Notes under the pieces: model-generated
Databases searched by the model: none
Told to the model about the DNA's origin: nothing
The model's input: only the letters and a program-made list of their open reading frames with translations
Shown: one piece after another, positions 1 through 7,549 of the stretch
How positions within the stretch are numbered: the first letter of the stretch is position 1
Layout: each line of letters opens with the position of its first letter
Position numbers and translations under genes: made by a program
Assembly (NCBI GenBank): GCA_003483565.1
Contig: DMYZ01000054.1
Coordinates: 1-20,901, forward strand
Source of the DNA: Prevotella sp.
GTDB taxonomy: Bacteria; Bacteroidota; Bacteroidia; Bacteroidales; Bacteroidaceae
DNA length: 20,901 nt
Direction: 5' to 3'

Positions 1-330
1 ACAAGTAATTGACAGGTAGTAATTTATATCTCCGCCTGATACTCGCGTATTTCACTGCGAGGACTGTTGTGAGTGCAAATATGCCAGTTACAGAGTGCTA
101 CTTGTCAATATTTAGTGAATTTCTTCCCGTAACGGAATGAAGAGGTTTTATGAAACTGGAACAGGTTTGTGACTTTGGCTATTTTGACGTATGCCATGAA
201 ATCTCCGTGACGGGACAGCTGTCATCAAACAATACAGTTGTATAGAGAAACAGGGTACTGTATTTTTGAAGCAAATGAGCGCGTATCAATAAGATCCTGT
301 GTATTCGTGGCATCAATAAAAGAGTATGGG
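1..330. other. Gene-free stretch at left edge, no recognised gene
   Basis: No open frame of convincing length is present on either strand. The longest I followed is a 44-codon minus-strand frame (313 to 179) whose product I do not recognise. The stretch continues in the minus-strand reading direction from the IS30-like remnant next to it, but I could not follow transposase similarity past about position 331. A 12-bp inverted repeat with one mismatch (8-19 against 98-109) lies near the left edge and could be a hairpin or chance. The stretch is best read as intergenic or decayed mobile-element DNA. Confidence 0.5.
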
Positions 331-539
331 TTATAATGACAGTTGCGCCTTTCCGGTCTTGCGGTGAGCTAAATTGGGATTGTACAACTCATTTCTACCA
401 TCTGAATTACGCTTTAATTCTCTTGAAATAGGGTTCTTATTGACTTTTAATTGTCCGGCTTTGTCTTTTTATGACGTGCTACTTTGCTATAAGGCAAAGA
501 TTTCGTATTTCTGCTCTTAATAAGATGTTTCTTTTTCAT
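331..539 (-). pseudogene. Remnant of IS30-family transposase, N-terminal part only
   Basis: Read on the minus strand from the ATG at 539, the first codons give MKKKHLI. One base appears to be missing near 517-519. The next frame then reads EQKYEIFAL, an in-frame TAG (487-489), a TAA (469-471), AGQLKVNKNPISRELKRNS and GRNELYNPNLAHRK, ending at a TAA (331-333). The ISRELKRN block followed by a tyrosine and an AHR segment is the helix-turn-helix region of IS30-type transposases, which usually begin with HLT-x-EQRY. Intact enzymes are about 300 residues or more; here the DDE catalytic part is not detectable. One frameshift and two internal stops make it a dead relic. The assignment rests on pattern recognition, not a search. 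A Bacteroidales-type promoter box lies about 30 nt before the ATG, as expected for a once-active gene. Confidence 0.72.
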
Positions 540-568
540 AAGAACTGATTATTGGTGGACTTGAGGAT

Positions 569-577
569 GCAAAGATA
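569..577 (-). promoter_or_regulatory. -7 box of Bacteroidales-type promoter before IS30 remnant
   Basis: On the minus strand the bases read TATCTTTGC, an exact match to TAnnTTTG, the -7 consensus of the primary sigma factor in Bacteroidetes. The remnant ATG lies 29 nt downstream. No clear TTTG-type -33 box is visible at the usual 19-21 nt spacing. It is probably the promoter of the decayed transposase. Confidence 0.45.
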
Positions 578-590
578 GAAACAACTTCTC

Positions 591-631
591 CAGAGCGAAA
601 AGGGAAAGATTGTCTTTCTCTTTTCGCTCTG
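591..631. terminator. Long hairpin, possible terminator of the purine permease operon
   Basis: Two 19-base arms (591-609 and 613-631) pair with a single G-T wobble around a 3-base loop (TTG). The hairpin lies 89 bp beyond the stop of the leftward purine permease gene, so it could end that operon. Neither strand has a clean run of T after the stem, so it is not a classical intrinsic terminator. It also sits immediately upstream of the promoter box of the IS30 remnant, so a role as an element end or insertion target is possible. Confidence 0.5.
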
Positions 632-719
632 AAAATATAGTATATCCCACTTTTAGCTTTCCTTTTGTTCTAATCAGTTGTATTATTCACTTGAATTTCG
701 GTTTAATCTTTTGAACCTT

Positions 720-2021
720 CTATTCAAAAATAAAATTTATAATAAAGAGAATGGATAATACAACTAACGTTGGGTTAAGTTGTTTGTATTGACCAGTACA
801 TAGTTTTATGATGACATAGCTTAGAATCCCCAGGCAAATACCATCAGCAATGCTATAGCAGAGTACCATAGTTATGATTGTGATGAAAGCGGGGAAGGAT
901 TCACTAATGTCTTCCATGTCAATTTTTTTTATACTGTCAAGCATTAACACGCCGACCATAACAAGCGCCCCACTGGTTGCTGCTCCAGGAATTAATAGAA
1001 ATAAGGGGCTTAGAAAAAGACTAACAAGAAAAAGTATTCCGACGGCAAAACTGGTAACTCCGCTCTTGCCTCCTTCTGCGATACCAGATGCACTTTCTAC
1101 ATATGTAGTAATTGTAGAGGAGCCTAGAAGAGCACCGCATGTCGTACCGATAGCGTCACTCATCATAGCTTGTTCTACTCTAGGGATATTACCGCCTGCA
1201 TTAACAAATCCAGCTTTCTCTGATAATCCCACAAGAGTACCAATAGTATCAAAGATATTTACGATGAGAAGGGAAAATACAACAAGTATTGTTTTAATAT
1301 TAAGTAAATTACTAAAATCGAATTTACAAAATATAGGAGAGATATCCTGAGGTGCAGATATAGGAAGCCACCCTGAAGAAAATTGAGTAACTCCTAAAGG
1401 TATACCTATAATAGTTGTGATTAGAATACCCCAGAAAAGAGATCCTTTGATATTCCTGGCCATCAGAACTCCACTAACGATAATAGCAATGATTCCCAAT
1501 ATGGAAATAGGTGTAAAGTCTCCTAGACCAACAAAAGTACCCTCTTTGGCAACAATGATATCTGCATTCTTTAAACCAATGAAAGCGATAAACATTCCGA
1601 TGCCTGCACTAATGGCGAATCGAAGTGACTTAGGGATAGAATAGAGGATAAGTTCTCGGATGTGAAAGAAAGTAATGAGCAAAAATACAATACCCTCAAT
1701 AAGCATTATGGCTAGTGATTCCTTCCACGTGTATCCCATAGCCTGGCAGAGAGTGTATGCGAAAAATGCATTTAGACCCATGCTGGGTGCCTGCGCAAAA
1801 GGCATCTTTGCCATAAAGGCTAGTAATAGGGTCGCAATGGCAGAAGCTATAGCGGTTGCTGTGAAGAGTGCTCCTTTGTCCATGCCTGTACTTGACAGAA
1901 TTGTAGGATTGACAGCCAATATGTAACTCATCGTAAGGAATGTCGTGGCTCCGGCAATAATTTCAGTTTTGAGTTGCATTGTTTTAGGATTAAATCCTAA
2001 AGCCTTTTCCAAGAATTTCAT
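720..2021 (-). CDS. NCS2-family purine permease (AzgA/PbuG type)
   Basis: A 433-residue inner-membrane protein made almost entirely of hydrophobic segments (about 12). Family hallmarks are SMGLNAFFAY (residues 80-89), FDTIGTLVGLSEKAGF (257-272) and STITTYVESASGIAEGG (302-318), the last lying in the substrate-binding half of AzgA-type carriers. These are proton-driven importers of hypoxanthine, guanine or adenine; which base is carried cannot be read here. Length agrees with the family (about 430-450). The ATG start lies 11 bp after the stop of the NudC-type gene, so it is the last gene of a nucleotidase, NudC, permease operon. That context supports a purine salvage role. A long hairpin follows about 90 bp downstream. 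Confidence 0.9.
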   Translation of the reverse strand: MKFLEKALGFNPKTMQLKTEIIAGATTFLTMSYILAVNPTILSSTGMDKGALFTATAIASAIATLLLAFMAKMPFAQAPSMGLNAFFAYTLCQAMGYTWKESLAIMLIEGIVFLLITFFHIRELILYSIPKSLRFAISAGIGMFIAFIGLKNADIIVAKEGTFVGLGDFTPISILGIIAIIVSGVLMARNIKGSLFWGILITTIIGIPLGVTQFSSGWLPISAPQDISPIFCKFDFSNLLNIKTILVVFSLLIVNIFDTIGTLVGLSEKAGFVNAGGNIPRVEQAMMSDAIGTTCGALLGSSTITTYVESASGIAEGGKSGVTSFAVGILFLVSLFLSPLFLLIPGAATSGALVMVGVLMLDSIKKIDMEDISESFPAFITIITMVLCYSIADGICLGILSYVIIKLCTGQYKQLNPTLVVLSILFIINFIFE

Positions 2022-2032
2022 GTATTTTTTAT

Positions 2033-2881
2033 TTAGAAGTTTTTTTCATCAGGATAAATAACCTCATTAGTATGGCCAGGGCCTTCCTCAAACCAGTCAT
2101 CGAGTATCCGTCGTGCAATACTTAATTTCTCTGGTATTTGGGGAAGTGCATCCTTCGTAAACCAGTTGCCTCGTGAGAGTTCTTCTTTCTGCAAGCGTAT
2201 ATCACCACTGACATAGTCTGCATTATAACCTACCATCAGCCCGCATGGATAGGGCCATGGCTGACTGCCAAAATAACGTAGATTAGTAATTGTCAGCCCC
2301 GTTTCTTCCATAACTTCACGATGTACGGCATGCTCCAATGTTTCTCCTGTTTCGACGAAACCGGATACCAAGCCGTAGAAATCGCTCTTGAAATTTCTTC
2401 CATGGACAAGCAGCACTTTATCATATTGGTGGATCAGAACAATAATAGCTGTACCTAATTCCGGCCATATTTCTTTGCCACAGTTAGGACATCGCTTAGA
2501 TATGTCGGTGTGCATTTCCATAGGAGAACCGCATACGCCACAGAATTGAGTGTTTTGGTCCCAATAGAGAAGTTCAAAGCATTTTCCTGCTTTGCGATAA
2601 AGTTGTAGTGAAATCTTATAGAAACTTTTTCGCAAGGGACACATTTCATAGCTGTGTCCTTCTTTAAGTTGCCCTTTTACCAAGTCTTCTAATTCTTTAG
2701 GACTTTCTACATGAAACGTTTTAACCGTTGTACCATCCTCCATTGGAGTAATGTTCATAATGTGAGTCCATGCCTTTGTCTGGATAGGTGTCCTTTCGCA
2801 GAGTGGAATAGTGAAACTTCCATCTGGACATTTTTCAAGCATTATGTCGTTTTTACAAAAAATAAAAAAATAGCTCTCCAT
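2033..2881 (-). CDS. nudC: NudC-type NAD(H) pyrophosphatase (Nudix hydrolase)
   Basis: A 282-residue cytoplasmic enzyme expected to cleave NADH/NAD+ to NMN(H) and AMP, and possibly to remove NAD caps from RNA as E. coli NudC does. Domain order: a variable N-terminal domain (1-110), a zinc ribbon with Cys114, Cys117, Cys131 and Cys134, and a Nudix domain. The full Nudix box lies at 174-196 (G, E at +6, then REVMEETGL). It is followed by SQPWPYP (206-212), the motif that separates NudC from other Nudix enzymes. Its ATG overlaps the stop codon of the upstream nucleotidase by one base (TAATG), typical of translational coupling. The AMP and NMN it makes would feed salvage. Confidence 0.9.
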   Translation of the reverse strand: MESYFFIFCKNDIMLEKCPDGSFTIPLCERTPIQTKAWTHIMNITPMEDGTTVKTFHVESPKELEDLVKGQLKEGHSYEMCPLRKSFYKISLQLYRKAGKCFELLYWDQNTQFCGVCGSPMEMHTDISKRCPNCGKEIWPELGTAIIVLIHQYDKVLLVHGRNFKSDFYGLVSGFVETGETLEHAVHREVMEETGLTITNLRYFGSQPWPYPCGLMVGYNADYVSGDIRLQKEELSRGNWFTKDALPQIPEKLSIARRILDDWFEEGPGHTNEVIYPDEKNF

Positions 2882-4623
2882 TACTTTTCTTCCTTAGGAT
2901 CGTGCTTCTGATTGAATAAAATGTCATAATCACGTGTAGCAGCCGTCTTTACCCATGATTCTGGTATAAGTTTCCAGTTGTTGTTAGGTTGAGGGTCAAG
3001 TATTTTTTCTTTTTCTATTTCTTTCATTAAGTAGTATCGTTGGTCTTTTGCGCTGCGCCAAATAATACGGCTTTCAAGGCTATCCTGAGGGATGCCAGCA
3101 CCTTTAGTAAGGAGTTCTCCGCCTCCGTTTCCACGGTAGCTGTTAACAGCAACTTTATACCATTTGTGTTCATTGAAAGGCTGTCCGTTACTCATCTGAA
3201 GAATATGTACTTTTTCTCCGTTGGGTTTTGTAACATCTACTTCATAGTCAATACCAGCTGCGCTGTCGAAATTAAAGGATAAATTTTTGAATCCAAGACG
3301 TTGTTGGTCTCCGTAGGTATTGTCACTTAGTAAAAGAACATGATCATTTGGACTCTTCATAGTGTTTACCCATAAATCGTAACTCATTTCAAGATGTTTT
3401 CGTATTTCCTCTCCTGTAAGGCGCATTACGTAAAGTTGATTTTCATATTTATAAAGGTTGAACATGTCACCTATATATAATGGGCCTTTATGGATGGTTG
3501 CATCGAATTCAAGAGGAGCATTGAATGCAATATCAGCATTTGTTATTTTTAATTCCAAGTTAAGGATGAGATCATTGAAAGCGCTACTGCCAAAATAGCT
3601 TTCACGGGTACTGATTGTATTTTTGAATTCTCCGATCTTTTTATTTACAAAAGCATTTACACTATCTATTTCGGGTTGAAAATGCTTCATATAGGTGTTA
3701 TCAATAGGTTCATCTGTCATATCAACAAGTTTTCCTGTTACTTTTTTTTCTTTGCCATTTACTTGGATTTCTGCTTCCGCTATCGTTATGGCATTGTTTG
3801 CAGGATCAAGGCATACAACAGATTGCCCGGCAGTATTTATTACAGTATCATTATGACGAGTATGGTCGTGTCCAAATAGAATAAGGTCAAAACCAGGAAC
3901 GGTCTGAGCGATATGAAGAGATGCATTTTCTTCATATTGTGGAGTCGTAATGCCACCTTCTTTACCACTGTGGAACAGGCCGATGATCACATCAGGATGT
4001 TCGTGCTCCTGAACATATTTTACCCATTTGGAAGCAGAAGATACCATTTCATCAAAGTGAAGTCCACTCCATATGTTTTTACTCAGCCAATTAGGAATGG
4101 CAGGGGTAAGTAAACCAATAACAGCAATTTTCAATCCGGCTTTATGCAGGATTGTATAAGGATGCAGATATGGCTTGTTGGTTTTTGTATCGATGACGTT
4201 AGCGCCAAGGACAGGGCATTTTACATCTTTGACCCATTTATCATAAACAGCATGCCCCGGTTCTACATCGTGATTGCCTATGGTCTCAGCATCATAATTC
4301 AGGTAATTGATGACACTGGCTGCAATATTTGTAGCAGTAGTATCAATAAAGTTATAGTAATAATTTGTAGGTTGTCCTTGTAAAATATCCCCATTATCTA
4401 AGAGAATAACTTTATCTCCATATTTTTTTCGGAGTGATTTTATATAACTACTAACTCGTGCCATGGAGCCGGCTTTGGGCTTACGATTAATGAAATCGTA
4501 AGGGAAGAAGGAGCCATGGACATCGCTCGTTTCTACTATGTGCAGAGTAATATTATCATTCTTAGCCATTACAGGTAGGTTCAAACAGCATGCAATCAAA
4601 CATACTGATAGTATTTTTTTCAT
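2881..4623 (-). CDS. Exported 5'-nucleotidase/UshA-CpdB-like metallophosphoesterase
   Basis: A 580-residue exported enzyme that removes phosphate from nucleotides (5'-nucleotidase, possibly also 2',3'-cyclic phosphodiesterase). I chose the ATG at 4623 because it begins a good signal peptide (MKK, hydrophobic core, cleavage near VMA-KN) and lies just after a promoter box at 4642-4650. The longer frame from 4674 would start upstream of that promoter. The metallophosphoesterase domain shows TSDVHG (D34, H36), DNGD (76-79), GNHD (116-119), FHSG (H218) and GHDH (251-254), all metal or catalytic residues. A 5'-nucleotidase C-terminal substrate domain follows from about residue 340. It is first in an operon with a NudC-type gene and a purine permease, so it likely supplies extracytoplasmic nucleosides. 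Exact substrate is not readable. Confidence 0.86.
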   Translation of the reverse strand: MKKILSVCLIACCLNLPVMAKNDNITLHIVETSDVHGSFFPYDFINRKPKAGSMARVSSYIKSLRKKYGDKVILLDNGDILQGQPTNYYYNFIDTTATNIAASVINYLNYDAETIGNHDVEPGHAVYDKWVKDVKCPVLGANVIDTKTNKPYLHPYTILHKAGLKIAVIGLLTPAIPNWLSKNIWSGLHFDEMVSSASKWVKYVQEHEHPDVIIGLFHSGKEGGITTPQYEENASLHIAQTVPGFDLILFGHDHTRHNDTVINTAGQSVVCLDPANNAITIAEAEIQVNGKEKKVTGKLVDMTDEPIDNTYMKHFQPEIDSVNAFVNKKIGEFKNTISTRESYFGSSAFNDLILNLELKITNADIAFNAPLEFDATIHKGPLYIGDMFNLYKYENQLYVMRLTGEEIRKHLEMSYDLWVNTMKSPNDHVLLLSDNTYGDQQRLGFKNLSFNFDSAAGIDYEVDVTKPNGEKVHILQMSNGQPFNEHKWYKVAVNSYRGNGGGELLTKGAGIPQDSLESRIIWRSAKDQRYYLMKEIEKEKILDPQPNNNWKLIPESWVKTAATRDYDILFNQKHDPKEEK

Positions 4624-4641
4624 AATAAATTTATTTATCAT

Positions 4642-4650
4642 GCAAAAATA
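4642..4650 (-). promoter_or_regulatory. -7 promoter box of the nucleotidase operon
   Basis: The minus strand reads TATTTTTGC, matching TAnnTTTG plus the preferred pyrimidine. The chosen ATG begins 18 nt downstream, giving a predicted leader of roughly 10-15 nt. No convincing -33 box is seen. The box supports the shorter nucleotidase start, because the ATG at 4674 would not be in the transcript. Confidence 0.5.
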
Positions 4651-4700
4651 CGAAAAAGTGAGGATATTAGGCATAATATTTGCTGTTTATTTCTAAAAAA

Positions 4701-4706
4701 GGAGGT
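4701..4706 (+). promoter_or_regulatory. Strong Shine-Dalgarno sequence of the DnaJ-like gene
   Basis: AAAAAAGGAGGT ends 7 nt before the ATG at 4714 and matches nearly the whole anti-Shine-Dalgarno tail of 16S rRNA. Other genes in this window (for example rpsA, uxaA and kdgK) have A/T-rich leaders with no such motif, as is usual in Bacteroidetes. It fixes the start codon and is an outlier here. Confidence 0.75.
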
Positions 4707-4713
4707 AAATATT

Positions 4714-5436
4714 ATGGCATTTATTGATTATTACAAAATTATGGGAGTGAGCAAGGATATTCCCCAGAAGGATATCCGTAAGGCTTATTTAAAGAGAACA
4801 AAACAGTTCCATCCAGATCTTCATCCTGATGATCCTAAGTCAAAAGCAAAGTTTCAGGCGCTGAATGAAGCTTATGAAGTCTTATCAGACCCGGATAAGA
4901 GGGCTAAATATGATAAATATGGTGAGCAATGGCGTAATGCTGAAGCCTATGAAAAAGCAGGTTTCGGAGGTAGTCGTTCTGAAGGAGCTGGTGGAGGTGG
5001 TTCTTTTGATGGTTTTGATTTTAATTCCTTTAGTTCTGGTGGAGGGGGATTTTCTAGTTTTTTTCAAGATCTTTTTGGTGGCGGAAGAGGTCGCTCTTCT
5101 TTTCATTCCCATTTTAGTGGAGGCGGAACAAGCGATGCGTTTGGTGGCTTTGGAACTCAGAGACAGAATACAGGGCAGATGGAAGCTAAAGTTAGCATTG
5201 ATATGTATACGGCTTTATTGGGGGGCGAAATAATTATTCAACTAAGTAATGGTGCTAAAATCAGATTGAAAGTAAAACCAGGCACACAGAATGGTACTAA
5301 GGTTAGATTACGCAGCAAAGGATATGATCGTGGTGATGGTACATATGGTGATTTAATTATATCATATAATGTCAAGTTGCCGGCTAGTCTATCTGAGCGC
5401 CAAAAGCAGTTGCTTAGAGAGATGAAAGAAAGTTAA
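4714..5436 (+). CDS. CbpA-like DnaJ-family co-chaperone
   Basis: A 240-residue Hsp40 that would stimulate DnaK through its J domain and may bind DNA as CbpA does. The J domain spans residues 4-69 with the HPD triad at 33-35. A Gly/Phe-rich linker covers about 77-150 (GGGG, SFSSGGGGFSSFF). A DnaJ C-terminal substrate-binding domain spans about 156-240, including ALLGGEIIIQ and KVKPGTQNGTKVRLRSKGY. The CxxCxGxG zinc fingers of true DnaJ are absent. It is shorter than E. coli CbpA (about 306 residues), with room for roughly one beta-sandwich domain. The partner cbpM is not next to it: the following gene is convergent and unrelated. It is divergent from the nucleotidase operon (90 bp between starts) and ends in a strong terminator. 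Confidence 0.86.
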   Translation: MAFIDYYKIMGVSKDIPQKDIRKAYLKRTKQFHPDLHPDDPKSKAKFQALNEAYEVLSDPDKRAKYDKYGEQWRNAEAYEKAGFGGSRSEGAGGGGSFDGFDFNSFSSGGGGFSSFFQDLFGGGRGRSSFHSHFSGGGTSDAFGGFGTQRQNTGQMEAKVSIDMYTALLGGEIIIQLSNGAKIRLKVKPGTQNGTKVRLRSKGYDRGDGTYGDLIISYNVKLPASLSERQKQLLREMKES

Positions 5437-5439
5437 TAG

Positions 5440-5474
5440 AAAAACGGCAATGGATTTTATCCGTTGCCGTTTTT
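5440..5474. terminator. Bidirectional intrinsic terminator
   Basis: Arms 5440-5454 and 5460-5474 pair over 15 bases with one wobble around a 5-base loop. The right arm ends in a T run, and the left arm begins with an A run, so the hairpin works in both directions. It sits between the stop of the DnaJ-like gene (5436) and that of the convergent zinc-ribbon gene (5478) and would end both transcripts. Confidence 0.88.
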
Positions 5475-5477
5475 TGT

Positions 5478-6779
5478 CTATTTTATAATTTTTACCATGT
5501 TTAGAGAAGAGATCTTTCCATCCGGTGACACTTTTGCATTGATTCGGAAGTGCCCACTTGTAGGTTGGCTGGGATCAGTTCGATCAATAGTCTGGTCAGC
5601 TGTAAACTGTACTTGATATTCATATTCATCATCACCGACTTCATGCTTCTTAATTTTGTAATCATTGTTGATCTTGAAGTTCATATTTGTGATATCATCT
5701 TTGTATATCTTGTCAATAAAACTTGCTACATCGCTTTTTGTTGCCATACTTTTGCCAAGAAAAGATTCCATAACATCTTCTACAGTAGAAGTAAGGCCAC
5801 CTTCATTACGAGAGTTTACACTTTGGAAGAAGCGACGGAACAGTCCACTTATCATCTGCTTCTCTTCAGGTTGTACATCTTTTGATTTGATCTTCTTCAT
5901 TGCATCATTAGCTTCATCAACATGCTGGCCATCGGCGTGTTCTTTCAAGTACTCTTGATATGATTCTAATGTGTTTTCGTTCGTTGCGTCAGCCCAGTCA
6001 ATGGAGTCTATTTTATTCCATGCATCTTGCTTATGTGGGCTGTCTGGATGATTTTTCAGATAGTCTTCTAAAGCGGATTTGGAGTCACTGACTAATACAT
6101 TGTTCCAATCGTCATTCGTTTGTTTCAACATATTAAGATGAGATTGGATGGAATCACGGTGGGCCTCAGGAGCATCAAGATAATTGTCCAGATAACTCTT
6201 CAGCACTAATGGATCTGTACTTTGCATTGCATATTCATAGGCTTCTTCTTCTTTTCCATTTTTGGCATTATTATAAAAGTAGAAGCATACACTGCAAATA
6301 ATTACAGCAATAAGCAGGGATATCCATATCCAAGACTTATTGTTCTTTTTATGCTTTTCATTATCTTTTAAATTATCAGAATTGCCTTTAGGTGGAACCG
6401 GCGGCGTGACTGAGCGTTTCGGCACATTTGGAGGTGTTGCTGGATGTACTGGAGGCGGAGTTACCGGCCCTGAGTGAACAGTTTCCGGCTCGCGTGAAGA
6501 ATTTTGTTGACTTACGGTTTCGTCTGACTGTTGTGCAGGTGTTGATGGCTGTTGAAATTTTTGTTCTGCAGACTGTTTTGTTGCAGTGGCTCTTACAGAG
6601 GATCGATATAGTGGATTGGGCTGATGACAGTTCGGGCATGTTTCCTCTTCAAGGAAATACACCTCTCCACAGTTAGCACATTTTGTCACTTTACCTGCAA
6701 TTTCAACGCCGCAACTAGGGCAGACGTGTGCTTTGTCACTAATCTGATGACCGCACTCTGGACATTTAATTATTGCCAT
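5478..6779 (-). CDS. Zinc-ribbon, single-TM protein of unknown function
   Basis: Function not recognised. The 433 residues read as four blocks. Two zinc ribbons come first: Cys6/9/20/23 and Cys34/37/48/51. A low-complexity Gln/Ser then Pro-rich linker follows (about 65-135, with TPPP, TPPVPP). One membrane helix spans about 150-168. The C-terminal part has three related helical units of 30-40 residues (starting near 193, 237 and 271, each with a YL or Y-x-x-Y-L core) and an alpha/beta tail (310-433). The tail ends in strands such as HFRINAKVSPDGK and could be an NTF2-like fold, which is a guess. There is no signal peptide, so the zinc ribbons should be cytoplasmic and the repeats periplasmic. 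It starts 11 bp after the GH25 lysozyme gene and is probably co-transcribed, which hints at an envelope role. Confidence 0.75.
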   Translation of the reverse strand: MAIIKCPECGHQISDKAHVCPSCGVEIAGKVTKCANCGEVYFLEEETCPNCHQPNPLYRSSVRATATKQSAEQKFQQPSTPAQQSDETVSQQNSSREPETVHSGPVTPPPVHPATPPNVPKRSVTPPVPPKGNSDNLKDNEKHKKNNKSWIWISLLIAVIICSVCFYFYNNAKNGKEEEAYEYAMQSTDPLVLKSYLDNYLDAPEAHRDSIQSHLNMLKQTNDDWNNVLVSDSKSALEDYLKNHPDSPHKQDAWNKIDSIDWADATNENTLESYQEYLKEHADGQHVDEANDAMKKIKSKDVQPEEKQMISGLFRRFFQSVNSRNEGGLTSTVEDVMESFLGKSMATKSDVASFIDKIYKDDITNMNFKINNDYKIKKHEVGDDEYEYQVQFTADQTIDRTDPSQPTSGHFRINAKVSPDGKISSLNMVKIIK

Positions 6780-6790
6780 AATATCTGTTA

Positions 6791-7477
6791 TTATCTATGT
6801 CTAAATCTAATTTCGCGTAATCGATGTTTTCCCATAAACCGGCTTTTGTCTACGTAGCCATTGATGCCATTGATGTGTCCCTTACCGGTATATTGCCACA
6901 TAATGAAATCCCTATTGTCGGCTAACTTAGGGAGACGCTGAGTATATTGGGCTACCATGAGTTTGTAACCATTAATCTTGCCTAGAAGGTAATGGTCGTA
7001 GAAGTTGGCGAAAGTATAAAGCAGAGGTTTTTGCCGATACACTTTTTCTACTAAATGTAGAAACTTGAAAAGAGAATCACAAAATTCTTCTGTCTTCATT
7101 CCACTTTTTGTTTCAATGTCAATCATAGGTAGTAAATCCTGATCGCCCGGACGACATTGTGCCATAAAATTATGTAATTGTTGTTCTTGATCTATTTTAG
7201 GGCGATAGAAGTGATATGATCCTACCTTTAAACCATAGCGATGAGCAAGATCAATATTGATCTTGTATTTGCTGTCGATATTATCGCCTCCTTCAGATGC
7301 TTTTAGATAAACATAGGCCATCTTAGTGTTGTCGCCGACAGTTTCCCAAAATACATCACCCTGATAGTGACTAAGGTCAATACCATGAATGTGACTACAG
7401 GTATCTTCACATTGTGTCTGAGCCTGAATTGCCAATGATGTAAAAATGCTGATTACAACAAATATGATTCGATTCAT
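6791..7477 (-). CDS. Secreted GH25-family lysozyme (muramidase)
   Basis: A 228-residue exported hydrolase expected to cut the N-acetylmuramic acid to N-acetylglucosamine bond of peptidoglycan. A signal peptide (MNRIIFVVISIFTSLAIQAQ) is followed directly by the catalytic barrel. GIDLSHYQG (32-40) carries the first catalytic-site aspartate, VGSYHFYRP (85-93) is the conserved strand, and MIDIE (118-122) gives the Asp-x-Glu pair with the likely acid residue E122. The C-terminal MWQYTG segment is also typical. The frame stays open up to a TTG at 7543, but the ATG at 7477 gives the proper signal peptide. A -7 promoter box ends 4 nt before that ATG, so the mRNA may have little or no leader. The zinc-ribbon gene follows at 11 bp. 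A role in cell-wall turnover or against other bacteria cannot be told apart. Confidence 0.88.
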   Translation of the reverse strand: MNRIIFVVISIFTSLAIQAQTQCEDTCSHIHGIDLSHYQGDVFWETVGDNTKMAYVYLKASEGGDNIDSKYKINIDLAHRYGLKVGSYHFYRPKIDQEQQLHNFMAQCRPGDQDLLPMIDIETKSGMKTEEFCDSLFKFLHLVEKVYRQKPLLYTFANFYDHYLLGKINGYKLMVAQYTQRLPKLADNRDFIMWQYTGKGHINGINGYVDKSRFMGKHRLREIRFRHR

Positions 7478-7481
7478 GTTT

Positions 7482-7490
7482 GCAAAGATA
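7482..7490 (-). promoter_or_regulatory. -7 promoter box of the GH25 gene, abutting its ATG
   Basis: The minus strand reads TATCTTTGC, then AAAC, then the ATG (7477). The box matches TAnnTTTG exactly. With the usual distance from box to first transcribed base, transcription would begin at or within a few bases of the start codon. No clear -33 box is visible. Confidence 0.5.
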
Positions 7491-7549
7491 ATAAAAAGAT
7501 AAGAGACGAATGAAACGAAAGTGAATTTTTTACAACTTTTCAATATTCA

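Noticed and set aside
1..330. Possible structural RNA gene (RNase P RNA, tmRNA) or CRISPR array at the left edge
   Set aside because: No conserved core, no regularly spaced repeats and no tRNA-like fold could be seen on either strand.
874..1350. 158-codon plus-strand frame over the purine permease gene
   Set aside because: Antisense to a clear NCS2 permease; the translation has no family features.
4624..4674. Longer nucleotidase start at 4674
   Set aside because: It adds 17 residues before a good signal peptide and lies upstream of the predicted promoter box, so it would not be in the transcript.
4865..5233. 122-codon frame shifted within the DnaJ-like gene
   Set aside because: Its hydrophobic V/L-rich product is an out-of-frame reading of the Gly/Phe-rich linker; the in-frame protein has all J-domain motifs.
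7478..7543. Longer GH25 start at 7543
   Set aside because: It needs a TTG and puts 22 residues before a clean signal peptide; the -7 box lies inside that extension.
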